Origin: Cyclospora cayetanensis | Lineage: Eukaryota; Apicomplexa; Conoidasida; Eucoccidiorida; Eimeriidae | Reading direction: 5' to 3' | Length of the DNA stretch: 64,000 nucleotides | NCBI RefSeq assembly: GCF_002999335.1 | Contig: NW_020312056.1 | Location: 1-64,000 of the forward strand | Shown here: piece by piece, positions 23,486 through 34,191 of the stretch | Layout: each line of letters starts with the position of its first letter | Position numbering within the stretch: position 1 is the first letter of the stretch | Translations under genes and position numbers: made by a program | The notes under the pieces: model-generated | What the model was told of the DNA's origin: nothing | The model's database searches: none | The model's input: only the letters and a program-made list of their open reading frames with translations

Positions 23486-26400
23486 GGAGTGACAGACAGA
23501 CAGAGAGACAAACAAAGCAAACAAACAAAAGAAGGAAAGCAAGAGAGCGCTTTTGGTTTGCCTTGTGCGTGTGTGTTTCTGGCTGTTTGGTGTCTGAAGG
23601 CTGGAAAATTGGGTATATCTCGATGAACGAGAAGATGCTCCTCTTAAATTGGTAAGCGATTGTTGTTGTGGTGGTGGTTGTTGATTGCGGATGCATACAA
23701 GAAGGCTTAGCTGGGGGTGTAAGGGCTATCCAGCTGCCTTGTTTGCTTGCAAAGCGCAGGATATGGCTGCGTGTGTGAGTGGTGTGCTTCGCCTTGTAGA
23801 TTGATTTTGGGTTTAGCTGCTTGTTTAAGCCGAACAACTTGATGAGCGCGATGCACGGCACTGTGTATTACGTGGCTCCCGAAGTCATGGACGGCAAATA
23901 TGACCAGCTGTGCGACGTCTGGAGTATTGGTGAGCTTTGGTTAGGTGTCTTTGGGGTGTTTCTTTCTGTGCGAGGAGCTTTTGCGGCGAGGGGAGGGGGA
24001 TAAGGCAGGAGGGAAGCCACGACGGTTGTGGCGCTGAGAACGTACGGCGGTTTGCGCGAAAACAGCAGTCGCTTGAGGAGTGAGCTGCGTCTTCGTACAG
24101 GCGTCATTGTTTACATGCTGCTATCTGGCACTCCTCCTTTCGCCGGATCGACGGATCAAGAGATTCTCGTCAAGATTCGACGCTGTCAATACACCTTCGA
24201 GGGGCCTAGATGGCAAGGCGTGTCGCCTCAAGCGAAGTGTTTTATCTCGGGGCTGCTCAAGTGTGCCTTTAGGCGTGTGTGTATGCATGCAAAACTGCAT
24301 GCATGCATGCATGCATGCGAAACTGCCTGCCTGCCTGCAGTTTTGCTGTGTGTCGCCCTCAGTGGAGTCTCCTTGTTGTCGGTGTCTGTTTCGTATGTGC
24401 GAACTGCAGCGCTAGATAGGTGTGTATAAATGCGTCCTTTTGCGGGGAACGCCACGATGCAGGCAGTTTCGTGCTTTGTTGGGGTGTGCTGCTCAGGCGA
24501 AATCCTCACGAACGGCTGTCTGCCGCCCAGGCACTCTCTCACCCTTGGCTAGCTGCGACTGAAACGGAGCTAAGGAGCCACCCCATCAATCTGGATGTCT
24601 TGAAATGCATGCAGCGATTTGCGGCGTGCTCCATCATACAGCGGGCTGCGCTCGGTAAATCTGTGAAAAAAGCAGAAAGGCGTCCTATGCTGCGGTGTCT
24701 GGGGAAGGAAGCACCTATCTACTGGCATTGGAGAGATCGGGAGAAGCAGATCTTGTGCACAGCCGAGGCATGGTGGAGGCGCGAGTCTTCAACCCTCGAG
24801 TAAAGCGCATGTGAGGCATGCACTTGCATGTCTTCGTCTGTTTGTTACAGGTTTAATTGCATTGTCGATGCCTAGCAGCAAAGATCTCGAGGAGCTTGAG
24901 CGCCTCTTCTGGGCTTTAGATGCGGAGGGAACAGGAACTATTCGAGTCAGTAGACACATTTTTAATCCTTCTGCTTCCTATTTCGACAAGAAAAAAAGCC
25001 TCTTTTGAAGTAGGCAAAGAGGCTTCGCAGATCTAGTGCCACGATGCAAAGGACGAGGTGTCGCTGCCTCTGCAAACAAAAATACAACGTGGCAGATCCG
25101 CAGAAAGCAAAACGCAGGCAACAGCCTCACAAGAGGCTGCTTTCTCACACCCCCTTCTTCTCACCCCTTCTCGCCGCTGTGTGCTTGCCCTTCTTATCCG
25201 TCTTTTTTTTCTTTCTCTCTCTCTGTATTTCTGTCTGTGTCTCTTTTTGTATCTCTCTCTCTCTGTCTCTTTCTGTATCTCTCTCTCTCTGTGTTTCTCT
25301 CTGTATCTCTCTCTCTGTGTCTCTTTCTGTATCTCTCTCTCTGCGTCTCTTTCTGTATCTCTCTCTCTGCGTCTCTTTCTGTATCTCTCTCTCTGTTTCT
25401 GTATGTTTCTCTCTGTTTCTCTCTCTCTGTATCTTTCTCTCTCTTTCTTTATCTCTCTCTCTGTTTCTGTATTTTTCTCTCTGTGTCTCTCTCTGTATCT
25501 TTCTCTCTCTTTCTTTATCTCTCTCTCTCTGTATCTCTCTCTCTGCATCTTTCTCTCTCTTTCTGTATATCTCTCTCTGTATCTGTCTCTCTGTATCTTT
25601 CTCTCTGTATCTTTCTCTCTCTCTGTGTCTCTCTCTGTTTCTGTCTCCCCCCCCCTCTCTCTCTCTGTGTGTCTCCCTCTCTCTTTCTGTATCTCTCTCT
25701 GTCTTTCTCTTTCTGTATCTCTCTGTGTCTCTCGTTCTGTCTCTGTCTCTCTCTCTCTTTCTCCCTCTCTCTCTCCCTCCCTGTCTCTTTCTGTATCTCT
25801 CTCCATCCTTATTTCCCTTTCCTCTTTCTCCATCCCTTTTTTCTTCCCCTTTTGACGTGCTGCGCACATACCAAGCCGTCTCCAATTCCTAAGGAGTCTT
25901 CGTTGCCTTCTCACGCGGGGGTGTGTATATGTTTCTATAGGTTGAGGGCCTGGTCGAAACTCTTGTGGCGAAGCTCAACATCCCTGAGGCAGAAGCTCTG
26001 CATATATTTCAGAGGATCGATCAGACAGGTGCTATATGGCAAAAAAGAAACGTGGCATGAGAGCAGAGAGAGGCTCTCCAAGGGCCGTTGAACTGCGCAT
26101 GAAGGGGGGGTTGCGGCTTTACCCACCTCACTGAGCCTTGCGGGATATATATATATTTATTTATACATACATTTATATACATATATCTATATATATCTAT
26201 ATATATATCCATATATATACCTATATGTATATCTGTATATATATGTATTGTATGCAGAGATATATTGCTGCTTGCGGTGTATCGACACAGGCGACCAGGA
26301 AATTAACTACAGCGAGTTCTTGGCCGCTACGTTTCAAACCCAAGTGGCTCTTAGTCAGTCCCTCATAAGAGAGGCTTTTGAGCGGTGCGCTGCTGGCATG

Positions 26401-27656
26401 CGTCTCTGTCGAGCGGCGTTTACGTTTTGTGACTTCAGACATAAAAGAGTCCGCATGTATTGTTGGAGTGGGGGGGTGTTGCTGCCACGTTGCACGGCTT
26501 CCTAGCTGTACAAGAGGCGTTAAAAGTGGCTTTTTTTGTGTCGATGGACGGCAGCTTTCTTGAGGCTTGCTGCTGCGCTCATAGCATGCTTACGAGCTGT
26601 ACATGGTCAAGCGAGTCTGGCTCTGTGAGTGGGTGTAGGCTTGACGCTGATCACAGCGGGGAAATCAGTTTGGCGAACTTGCGGCAAATTCTCGGTGATT
26701 CTTACGGGGGGCTCTTGGTGGAAGATATCCTCGCGCAGTGTGACATAAAGAAGAATGGAGTCATCGACTTCGAGGAGGTGTGTTGTCGGCTCCGAAAAAA
26801 ATTCACAGAGACACCCCCCCTTTTTGCAACTTTTCCCCCTGCGACTTTCAGATCCATTTGCATGTCAAAGCGGTTATAGGGATGGGGGCTGCGTATGTGT
26901 GTCTGAATGTGTGTCTGTTGGTGCATGTGTGTCTGTTTGTGTATGTGTGTCTGTTGGTGTATGTGTGTCTGTTGGTGTATGTGTGTCTGTTTGTGTATGT
27001 GTGTCTGTTGGTGTGTTTGTGTGCGTCTGCCTGTCTGTCTGTTGGTGTATGTGTGTCTGTTGGTGTATGTGTGTGCGTCTGCCTGTCTGTCTGTTTGTGT
27101 ATGTGTGTCTGTTTGTGTCTGCATGTTATCGGTGTCTGTTTGTGTGTGTTTTTGCAGTTTATGACTGCCCTTGTAGGGACGGAGAGCAGCTCCTCTCCAG
27201 GAGGATGTCTGCTTCTAAAGCTGCCACGGGCAGAGCAGTCGCAAGTCCTCTCCATAGTACGGTAGTTTTAGCACCCCTAGACGAGGCTTTGAAGGGCGAG
27301 CGGCGCAACACTGCCTCAGACACTTGAAGCAGCAGCTTTCGTGGGGTGTCTGCGAGTCGGTGTGAGATCGTTCTTTTGCATGTACTGCCGTTTTTTCGCC
27401 GCGGCAATTGCTTTTTCCGCGCACGCAGGTAGAAAGGAACCTCTCTGGGCTGGCGAACGTGAGGAAGCAGTCCCTTTCATCCGAGTTAAGCCAGCAGCAG
27501 CAGTCGAGCAGCAGCAGTAAGGCGGCAAGCGAATCGGCGGGGGATGAGGCAGCTACCACTGCAGCAGCAGCCAATGCAGCAGTCTCACGAGGAGAGGGGA
27601 AGAGGCGTGGAGCAAGCGTCCAGGCGGCAGCAAACTCCGCAGCTGCTGCAATTTAG
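20653..27656 (+). CDS. Calcium-dependent protein kinase (CDPK) with four EF-hands
   Basis: Exons: 20653-21225, 21792-21942, 22602-23145, 23600-23651, 23800-23929, 24101-24260, 24497-24654, 24851-24945, 25941-26028, 26291-26384, 26639-26777, 27158-27172, 27429-27656 (808 aa, phases agree). Starts MGCSVS, an acylation-type N-terminus, so probably membrane-tethered. Kinase: GTGISGAV loop formed across an intron, FVAVK, CHRDLKLEN (not the usual PEN), IDFGFS, YYVAPEVM, CDVWSIGVIVYMLLSG, RNPHERLSAAQ, HPWL. About 70 low-complexity residues interrupt the N-lobe before LVMELCSGKELYERL. The autoinhibitory junction is CSIIQRAALGLIALSM. EF-hands: DAEGTGTIR, DQTGDQEINYSEF, DADHSGEIS, DIKKNGVIDFEEF; loops 1 and 3 lack the position-12 Glu. 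If the last intron is retained, translation stops at 27265 (763 aa). CDPKs act in calcium control of motility, invasion and egress; the specific role is unknown. Confidence 0.93.
21280..21525 (+). repeat. 30-bp minisatellite in CDPK intron 1
   Basis: About eight copies of a 30-bp unit (TATACATACTCTACAAGTAC then TATATATATG), with G/A and C/T variants at fixed positions. It lies in intron 21226-21791. In-frame open stretches on both strands are artefacts of the 30-bp periodicity. Confidence 0.92.
22165..22480 (+). repeat. TTTTGCTGC/TCTTGTTGCTGC array in CDPK intron 2
   Basis: About 315 bp of 9- and 12-bp units mixing CTTTTGCTG, CTCTTGTTG and CTGTTGCTG. It lies between the exon that ends inside the glycine loop and the exon that completes it, so it is intronic although it stays open as poly-Leu on + and poly-Ala/Lys on -. 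Confidence 0.88.
23388..23480 (+). repeat. (TA)n-(GA)n compound microsatellite in CDPK intron 3
   Basis: About 22 TA dinucleotides followed directly by about 25 GA dinucleotides, between exons 23145 and 23600. Confidence 0.93.
25205..25830 (+). repeat. 600-bp polypyrimidine array in CDPK intron 8
   Basis: Imperfect 18-24 bp units of CTCTCTCTGTATCTCT and CTGTCTCTTTCTGTAT, with almost no purines on the + strand except isolated G and A. It separates the EF-hand 1 loop (exon ending 24945) from the next helix (exon starting 25941). All three + frames stay open as Ser/Leu/Phe strings and the minus strand as Arg/Glu strings; none is credible protein. Confidence 0.92.
26888..27135 (+). repeat. GT-rich minisatellite in CDPK intron 11
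   Basis: Repeats of about 18-20 bp, TGTGTATGTGTGTCTGTT with G/T variants, and two larger copies that include GCGTCTGCCTGTCTGTCTG. It splits EF-hand 4 (EE at 26777, then FMTAL at 27158). Confidence 0.9.
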
Positions 27657-29064
27657 GGGGCTAATATGCCGAAGCCTCCCGATCTGGAGTCAGGTGTTGC
27701 AGCAGCAAAAGCAGCACCAGTAGCCTCTCCACCTTTGCTGCCGTTGCTGCTGCTGCTGCTGCGAGGATGCCTGGCTGTATCAAGCTGTCAAGGATTCTGC
27801 TTCACGCAGTCACGCATATACATATACAGGGAAGCCTCTCGCTTGTCTACGCGAGCTGAAGCACGAGCTTCACAGGGTTGTGCACTCGGTGTCTCTCGGC
27901 GTGATGCAGCATTGTTCAGGCGTCATTTATTCGATGTTTTTTCCTCACAGCGTCTCCAACAAAAGTCTTTTGTTGAAGCTTTTGTTTGAGAGCTCGAGGA
28001 CCCAGGTGACTGCCTGGCTCTAGCTGGGCGGATGGCTTTCTTCCCGTGAAGTGTTACTGAGTTAGTCAGTTTTAGCTGCGTTTTTAGCCGTTTTTCCGTT
28101 TGGCATTCGGAGATCGAGGTCTGTATTTCGCGTGTCTCTCTCTCTCTCTCTCTCTCTCGATTTGATCGCGAGTCTCCTCTCCCCAGTACTCAAGGATTGT
28201 TTACAAAAAGCGTTTAGCTCCAGGAAATCGAATACTCCTCGGTAAACAACTCTCCAGAGGGTGTTTCTACCCGAAATGCTGGTGCCTCTCTCGCAGGAGG
28301 CCTCTTTTTCTTGCTATAAAAGGGGCAGGAAGGTAGAGGGGGGAAGGCAGAGGCAAGGGGTCACCTGGAGAAGCGCTTCCTCGATGTTTGCGAACTCCTC
28401 GGCAGCTTTCTGGTCATGCGAGATGCAACCGCATTGAGCAGAGAGAATCCTAGAGAACCAAATTGAACCTACGCCTCCCTCCTGCCCTGGCGACAGTTTA
28501 GCGGCAAAAACGTGTGTGCAATATGGCGAGGACAGACAGACACTCCAACCCGTCTTCAAGCCATGTGTATGTGTGTCATTAGTCTATCCAAAGGTTCTAG
28601 AGCTCAGTGTCTGGTAACCTACGACGCAGACAAAGCTGTTACAACACTCCACTGGTAGCCGCAGCAACGTGGTGGCTCAGATCCGTAGGAGTGGCGCGTG
28701 TGTCGAGTCGCAGCACTGAGACTCCGCAACTAGCCGTGAGCAGCCACACTGGGAGGTAGCAGCAAGACTCCCCCCTCTCCTCTCCCTCTCCCCCAGCGTC
28801 TGCATCTAAGCCGAGAGGCGCTGCGCTGACTGTTCGCTGCCAAAGCCGGCAAGCTCCACTGCTCGTGAACTTGCTAGCTAGCCAGCCGCAACTTCCGCAG
28901 CTGAGCTCGCGCACTAGTCAGCCATCCGCTCCCTCTCCCCCTTCCCTGCCCCCGCTAATACGGCGGCTCGCGAGACAGAAAACACAATGGCCAGATAGCT
29001 AGCTAGCCAACTGGCTGACTGACTAGCTAGCTAGCTAGCTAACTGTTTGGCTGGAGACACTGCC
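27657..29064. other. Intergenic, tail-to-tail region
   Basis: Between the CDPK stop (+) and the carrier-like gene stop (-). It contains a (TC)n run at 28137-28158, GCTA/CTAG tetranucleotide stretches at 28870-29042, and a GCTGCTGCTGCT run at about 27740. A minus-strand stretch at about 28360-28450 ending in CAG|GTGACC looks weakly exon-like but has no recognisable domain. Nothing here can be called a gene. Confidence 0.5.
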
Positions 29065-31321
29065 TCACATCAGTTCTTCTTCCTCTTCGCTTTCGATTGC
29101 CGACAGGCGTCGGTGGCTCGTTGCTAGGGCCTGAGGGAGTAGCAACAAGAATAACACCACGAGTAAGCGTGGAAACGCCATGAACACAGTGGAAAGCAGC
29201 AGCCGCACGGCAACAACGGAGGAGAGCCTTCGGGGGCAGCTGGGTAGACTTACAGCGCCGCTAAGCGCCAGGAAGAGGCAGCAGACGCCAAGTTGAACCA
29301 TGAGCGGCTGCAGATCAAAAACATCGCATTTCACAGTCGACGCTAAGCAAGCGGGAAGAAATAGCGCTCGTCAAGACGCCGCGAGCGCCGCGATTTCCTC
29401 GATTTTTCGCGAACGCATGCTAACTGCATGCACGGCTAGCTGAGACATAGACAAACCTTCCAAGGCATTCCGGAGAGAACCTTGAGCCAAGGCTTGTGTT
29501 GACACAGTCCCTGCGCGGAGGGAGGCATCGCACGACAGCAACCTCGACTCTCTGAGATTTACCACGCGAAAGAGTCTTAGCACGGAGAACCTCTCGAGGA
29601 GAGGCAGGCAAAACACACGAACTGAAGGGTTGCGCTTGCCTGAAGCGTGGACTGACACCGTTGAATGACGGAGAGTTGCGCCAAAGGAGCCGCGGCAGTT
29701 CCAAGGATTGCTGTTTCGAAGCATCACAAAGCTCGAGGCTTTAGCATTGGGGCTTTAAGGAGGCTTCAGAAGCTCGGAGTTTGCATGTGCATGCGTTCCT
29801 ATTATAGCTTGGCACTTTTTGTCAACCGCTTACAGAGACTGTGCAGTCCGTATGAATCAGAAGTGAGCCAAGTTTTCGCTGGATTATGTGTCGTCGGAGC
29901 GCTACACAGACTCCGAACGAGAAAGCAAGCACTGCGCAGAAACGGCTCACCTGAAAGCCAAGCTCGGATCGTGTACTCTTCAAGCTGCTGCAGCCGCCTT
30001 TCCACGGGAGAGTCTTCTTCCTGCTCAGCAGGAGGCTGAGCCGCTGAGAGGGCGATGGCTTCCGTCTCCTTGAGCTGCAGCTGCTCCTGCTGCAGGAAGG
30101 ATGTCTCCTTGCCAGCAGCACCCCCTTCGCTGCTGCCTTTTCCCCTCCTTCCCCCGTCGGAGAGGCTGCGCTTGCTGCCTCCGGTGTCGCGCCTGTGCGT
30201 GAAGAAGAAGAGGGTCGTAACTGCTTCATCTACTGATCGGGAAAGAATGTACGGAACGGCCCCTCGCCAGAAGGCTCCCGCACCGTCTGCCTTCAGCGTC
30301 AAATACAGCATCTCTGATGTGCCGACTACCATTTGCGAAGACAACAAGTCCACAGCGAAGCCAAAAAAGCCAGAAAGCGAAAAGACTCGCGGAAGAAACA
30401 CGGGGGGAGACAGAGGGAAGGGAGACTCGATAACCGCCAGACGCGTCGACACAACCAGCAAGGGATATGTCGCTAATTCGGCGAAAAGCTGCACGCAAAG
30501 GACGGCTCGCAGCACGCACAGAACTTAGACGGGGAAAGAAGGAACGCATCGCCTAGCGCGAGCACAAAAGTGCTAAAAAGCTACGAATTCCCTGAAAAAA
30601 GCCATCGTCAAAAGGCGCAGAAGGGCTTGTGGATGGCGCGCTGCGAGAAGCGCGACGCAGGCAGCGTCTCGAGGCGATTTTTGAGGCGTTTCCTATGAGT
30701 GTCAGGCGCAGCACCTTGATAAGGATTGGAGGAAGGAGGTCAGTGGCTACACGATCGAGCAGCGCATGCGCAGGCTGCTGCGCATGCTGCTCCTGTTCTT
30801 GCTGCTGCGCATGCTGCTGCCCTCCTTGTTGGCGCTGCTTCCTCTGCATCAGCAGCATGGAGCTGCCGTCTGAACCGCCCTCCTCCACCTCTCTCAGGTT
30901 CCCGATAGCTTGCACTCTCCCGCTGCCACTGGAGCTGCTGCTATCCTTGCCATCCTTGCCATCCTCGCAGCTGCCTTCTGGGGAATCCTCGCGCTGATTC
31001 TCTGCCCGCTTCCATCGCAAGGGCCGAAAGAGACACCCTGAAAAAATCAAAGTCAAGCCGCAGAAAAAGACTTTGCGCTGCTGCCTCGTGCAAGCACGCG
31101 AACAAACACACAGTCTACGACCCTCTCCCAGCCACACTCCCCTTCTTCCCGACTTTAGGCTCGTCCGATTCGCACTCACCGACTGTCGCAAACACGCCGC
31201 GCGTCAGAAAGACAGTTCCACGATAGCAGTGCCGCAGCAACAGCCAGTGAAGGCAGTCTCTGCGTGCGCCCACACACACAGCCGAAGGCTCTCCCTCCCT
31301 CAATTCTCGTAAGAAGGCTGA
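29065..31321 (-). CDS. Mitochondrial-carrier-like membrane protein (5' end unresolved)
   Basis: Proposed minus-strand exons: from an acceptor near 31320 to the donor GTCG|GTGAGT near 31182; about 31036 to 30589; about 30500 to 29950 (ending CTTTCAG|GTGAGC); about 29885-29840 (ending CTCT|GTAAGC); and a last exon from about 29290 to the stop at 29065. No ATG is seen in the first block, so an upstream exon is missing. The key part is FAELATYPLLVVSTRLAV followed later by FWRGAVPYILSRSVDEAV: a Pro-containing helix ending in Arg, then a loop and a Trp-Arg-Gly-x-x-Pro element, as in one repeat of the solute-carrier 25 fold. Degenerate members such as MTCH-type outer-membrane homologues look closest. 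Gln/Glu-rich inserts interrupt it. It ends in hydrophobic helices and an acidic tail (SEEEEELM). Substrate unknown. Confidence 0.45.
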
Positions 31322-34191
31322 AAATGAGGCTAACGAGGACGGAGGAACGAACCACCTCGACAGCAGGCAAGGAATTCAAAAAACAGCAGAATACGAAGGA
31401 GCATGCTTGCCATAGAAACCTTGTCAACGCACTTTTTTTTGCCGTTTGCGTGAATACACTGCTCTGGACGAATGCTCCGTCCCCCACCCCCGCCGCCGTG
31501 CAAATAAATACTTTTAATTCCCTTTTCTTCCCATCATTCTCCCCTTACCGGCCTAGTCTATGGAGACAAGAAGGGACTAAGCCCCTAAAGAGTCCAGAAA
31601 CGCCTTCCGCTTCGTACACCTAGAAGGCACACCCGCAAAGCCATACAGACGCACTTGTACATATGCATATTCATACACACATGCATGCACGTACCTTCAC
31701 ACGCATACACACATGCAGACACGCATTGATACATGTACATACACCCATACATGCATACACACACACGCACATGCGTGCAGATACATGCACATGTGCATAC
31801 ACACACATACATGTAAAGATACATATACATATATGATATTCGTGTACATATTCATGTACATATTCATACACACATGCATGCACGTACCTTCACTCGCATA
31901 CACACATGCAGACACACATAGACATATAGATACACATATATATATATATATATACATATATATATACCCATACATGCACACATACACACGTACAGATACA
32001 TGCACATGTGCATACACACACATACATGTAAAGATACATATACGTATATGATATTCGTATACATATTCATGTACATATTCATATACGTATTCATGTACAT
32101 ATTCATGCACGTACCTTCACTCGCATACACACATGCAGACACACATAGATATATAGATACACACATATATACATACATACCCATACATGCATACATACAC
32201 ACGTACAGATACATACACATGTGCATACAAACACATACATATAAAGATACATATACACGTACACATACAGATGCGCATCCTATGGCCATCGCATGCGCAA
32301 CATGGGAAAAGCCTTTGATGTGGGGGTTCAGCAGCTGCGTGTAAACCATACCACCCGCATTGCATGCGCCACGAGTGCGAAGACGTTAAGAGCACTTGGG
32401 CTACAACTGGCAAGAAGCAGAGGCTGCCGCAGCACGACAGGAACCCCTCTTGGACTATCCACGACTTCTGTTTGTGCTGCGGCTGAGGCTGCTGGCTTGT
32501 TGGAGGGGTGTGCGACTCCTCCCGAATACTCAGGAAAGACGGGGAAAATTGTTGGTGACAAGTACCGCGCGCAAAGAATCCTGCTTTGCAGCTGCATGCA
32601 TGCATGCACGTATGTACATATGCACCACAAGAGAGCAGTCACAGCATGCGCTTCCCGGAGAGTGCGTGCTCCAGCCTACATCCTACCCACCCCTCTTCTC
32701 TGCCCGCTCCTCTACCCCCGTCCTCGAATTCAGCGACAATCAGCCTTCTTACGGTCTGAATGGGATACGTGAGAACGTGCCAAGCCGTAATAGACTGGCT
32801 CAGGCTGATGGTCGCCGACGGATCGGGGGGCCCCCTGGGGGCCCCCAAGAGGCCCCCCTCGTACGGAATTTGCTGCATTCTGGGAGGCGGATCCGCGGGG
32901 GGCCCCCAAAGGGGGGAGCGGTCTCTGCTGCTGTCCATCGCTTCCAATTCCAAGAAGCCTCATGCGACGAGGCGGCTCCAATGAGGCGGCTGCTGTGTCG
33001 CCACAGTGCTTCGCGTTGCAGCTGCCGTCGTGATGGCTGGAATGACGGCTGGAATTCCTGAGCCGCTATGGCTGCTGCAATGGCTGCTGCTGTAAGTGCT
33101 GCTATTGCTGCTGCTATTGCTGGGACTGCTGATTCGCCACTCTTCGTGCGCCTCCACGCCAATGCTGCGTTTCTGTGGTCACTGCCGCTCTAGTTGCTTC
33201 GACCTCTGAATGCACCTGGGCATGTCGGACGGAGCAGCATAGTAGCCAGTTGGAATATAGGCCTTACTTGCGCTGACTTCTGCAGACTAGGAGCCGCAGC
33301 CAGGAATCGAATCGCTCTTGGTCATGGGGTATCCCTGTATCATGAATACTTGAAGATGAGGCGCTGAGTAATGTTTGCCGGCTCAAGCGGCTCAGCACTC
33401 GCTGTACAACTGCAAAATATAAAAAGGAGGATAGAAAAGGCCCCCGGGTTCCAGCTGTTATGGTATATTAGATGAATGCACATTCAGAGTTTCGAGGCCC
33501 CCCCCGGGCTGAGGTGTACATACAGCTGAATATAGAGAAGTCTGAAACAGCCCGGAAAACCACGGCCACTCAACGGCTTCACTTCTTCCTCCCTAACTCG
33601 TTACCACATCGCCGCATGCACTGCAACGAGAGCCCCAGAAATTCCATCGCCTCGGCTTCCCCGCAGGCGGTAGGGGGCCCCCCAGGGGGGCCCCCTACCC
33701 CCTGCGCTCTCCTCGGATGTCGCTTGCAGTTCACGCCTACAAGAGGCTGTGTATTCTACTCTAGACACTTCTATTTTAAATTGCTACTGTGCGTATATGG
33801 GAAAAGGAAGCGGTAACGGAGCTTTGCAGCATTCTGGAGGGAATAGGGTGTTTTCCACATGTCCACTTCCCTCCTCGCTGCGCCCTCTTAAGGGCTTCTT
33901 ACTAGAAAAGCCCACTGAGAAACCTCGTTTGAGAGCCTTTTCTTGCAGATAGAGGGGGCACTCGTCTCCTGAGAAAGCAGCGCTAGTAGGGTCCGCTGCG
34001 GGAGGAGGTGTAATTGCACCACCAGCAGCAACAAGAAGAGCAGCAACAGCCACAAAAGCAACAACAAGAACAGCGAAAGCAACGACAAAAGCAACGCGAA
34101 CAGCAACATTCATGCGAAGAGGCCCCTTTAGCACACCCCCTCGGCAAGAGCAGCGAAACGTGAAGGCGTCTACTACTGCCGGGCTGCCTCG
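31322..34191. other. Divergent intergenic region with large repeat array
   Basis: Between the carrier-like gene (-) and the 34.2 kb gene (+). It holds the 31640-32275 array, a possible + exon at 32396-32555 (ending TTG|GTGACA, no recognisable domain), GGGGCCCC palindrome clusters at 32824-32915 and 33672-33704, and CTG/GCTG repeats at about 33060-33130 and 34010-34110. Open frames occur on both strands. None has a domain or a convincing pair of splice sites. Confidence 0.5.
31640..32275. repeat. Higher-order ACATAC/CATG tandem repeat, three units of about 190-230 bp
   Basis: The phrase CATGCACGTACCTTCAC recurs near 31685, 31877 and 32105, each time followed by CGCATACACACATGCAGACA and later by GATACATGCACATGTGCATA and AAGATACATATACGTATATG. 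Each unit is itself made of 8-12 bp ACATACAC-type elements. This is a two-level array and not a simple microsatellite. Confidence 0.88.

Noticed and set aside
25033..26091. Long frames on both strands (Arg/Glu on minus, Ser/Leu/Phe on plus)
   Set aside because: All derive from the polypyrimidine array in CDPK intron 8.
33230..33360. Possible tRNA-like segment with a TTCGATTC-like box on the minus strand
   Set aside because: No acceptor stem or anticodon arm could be paired around it.
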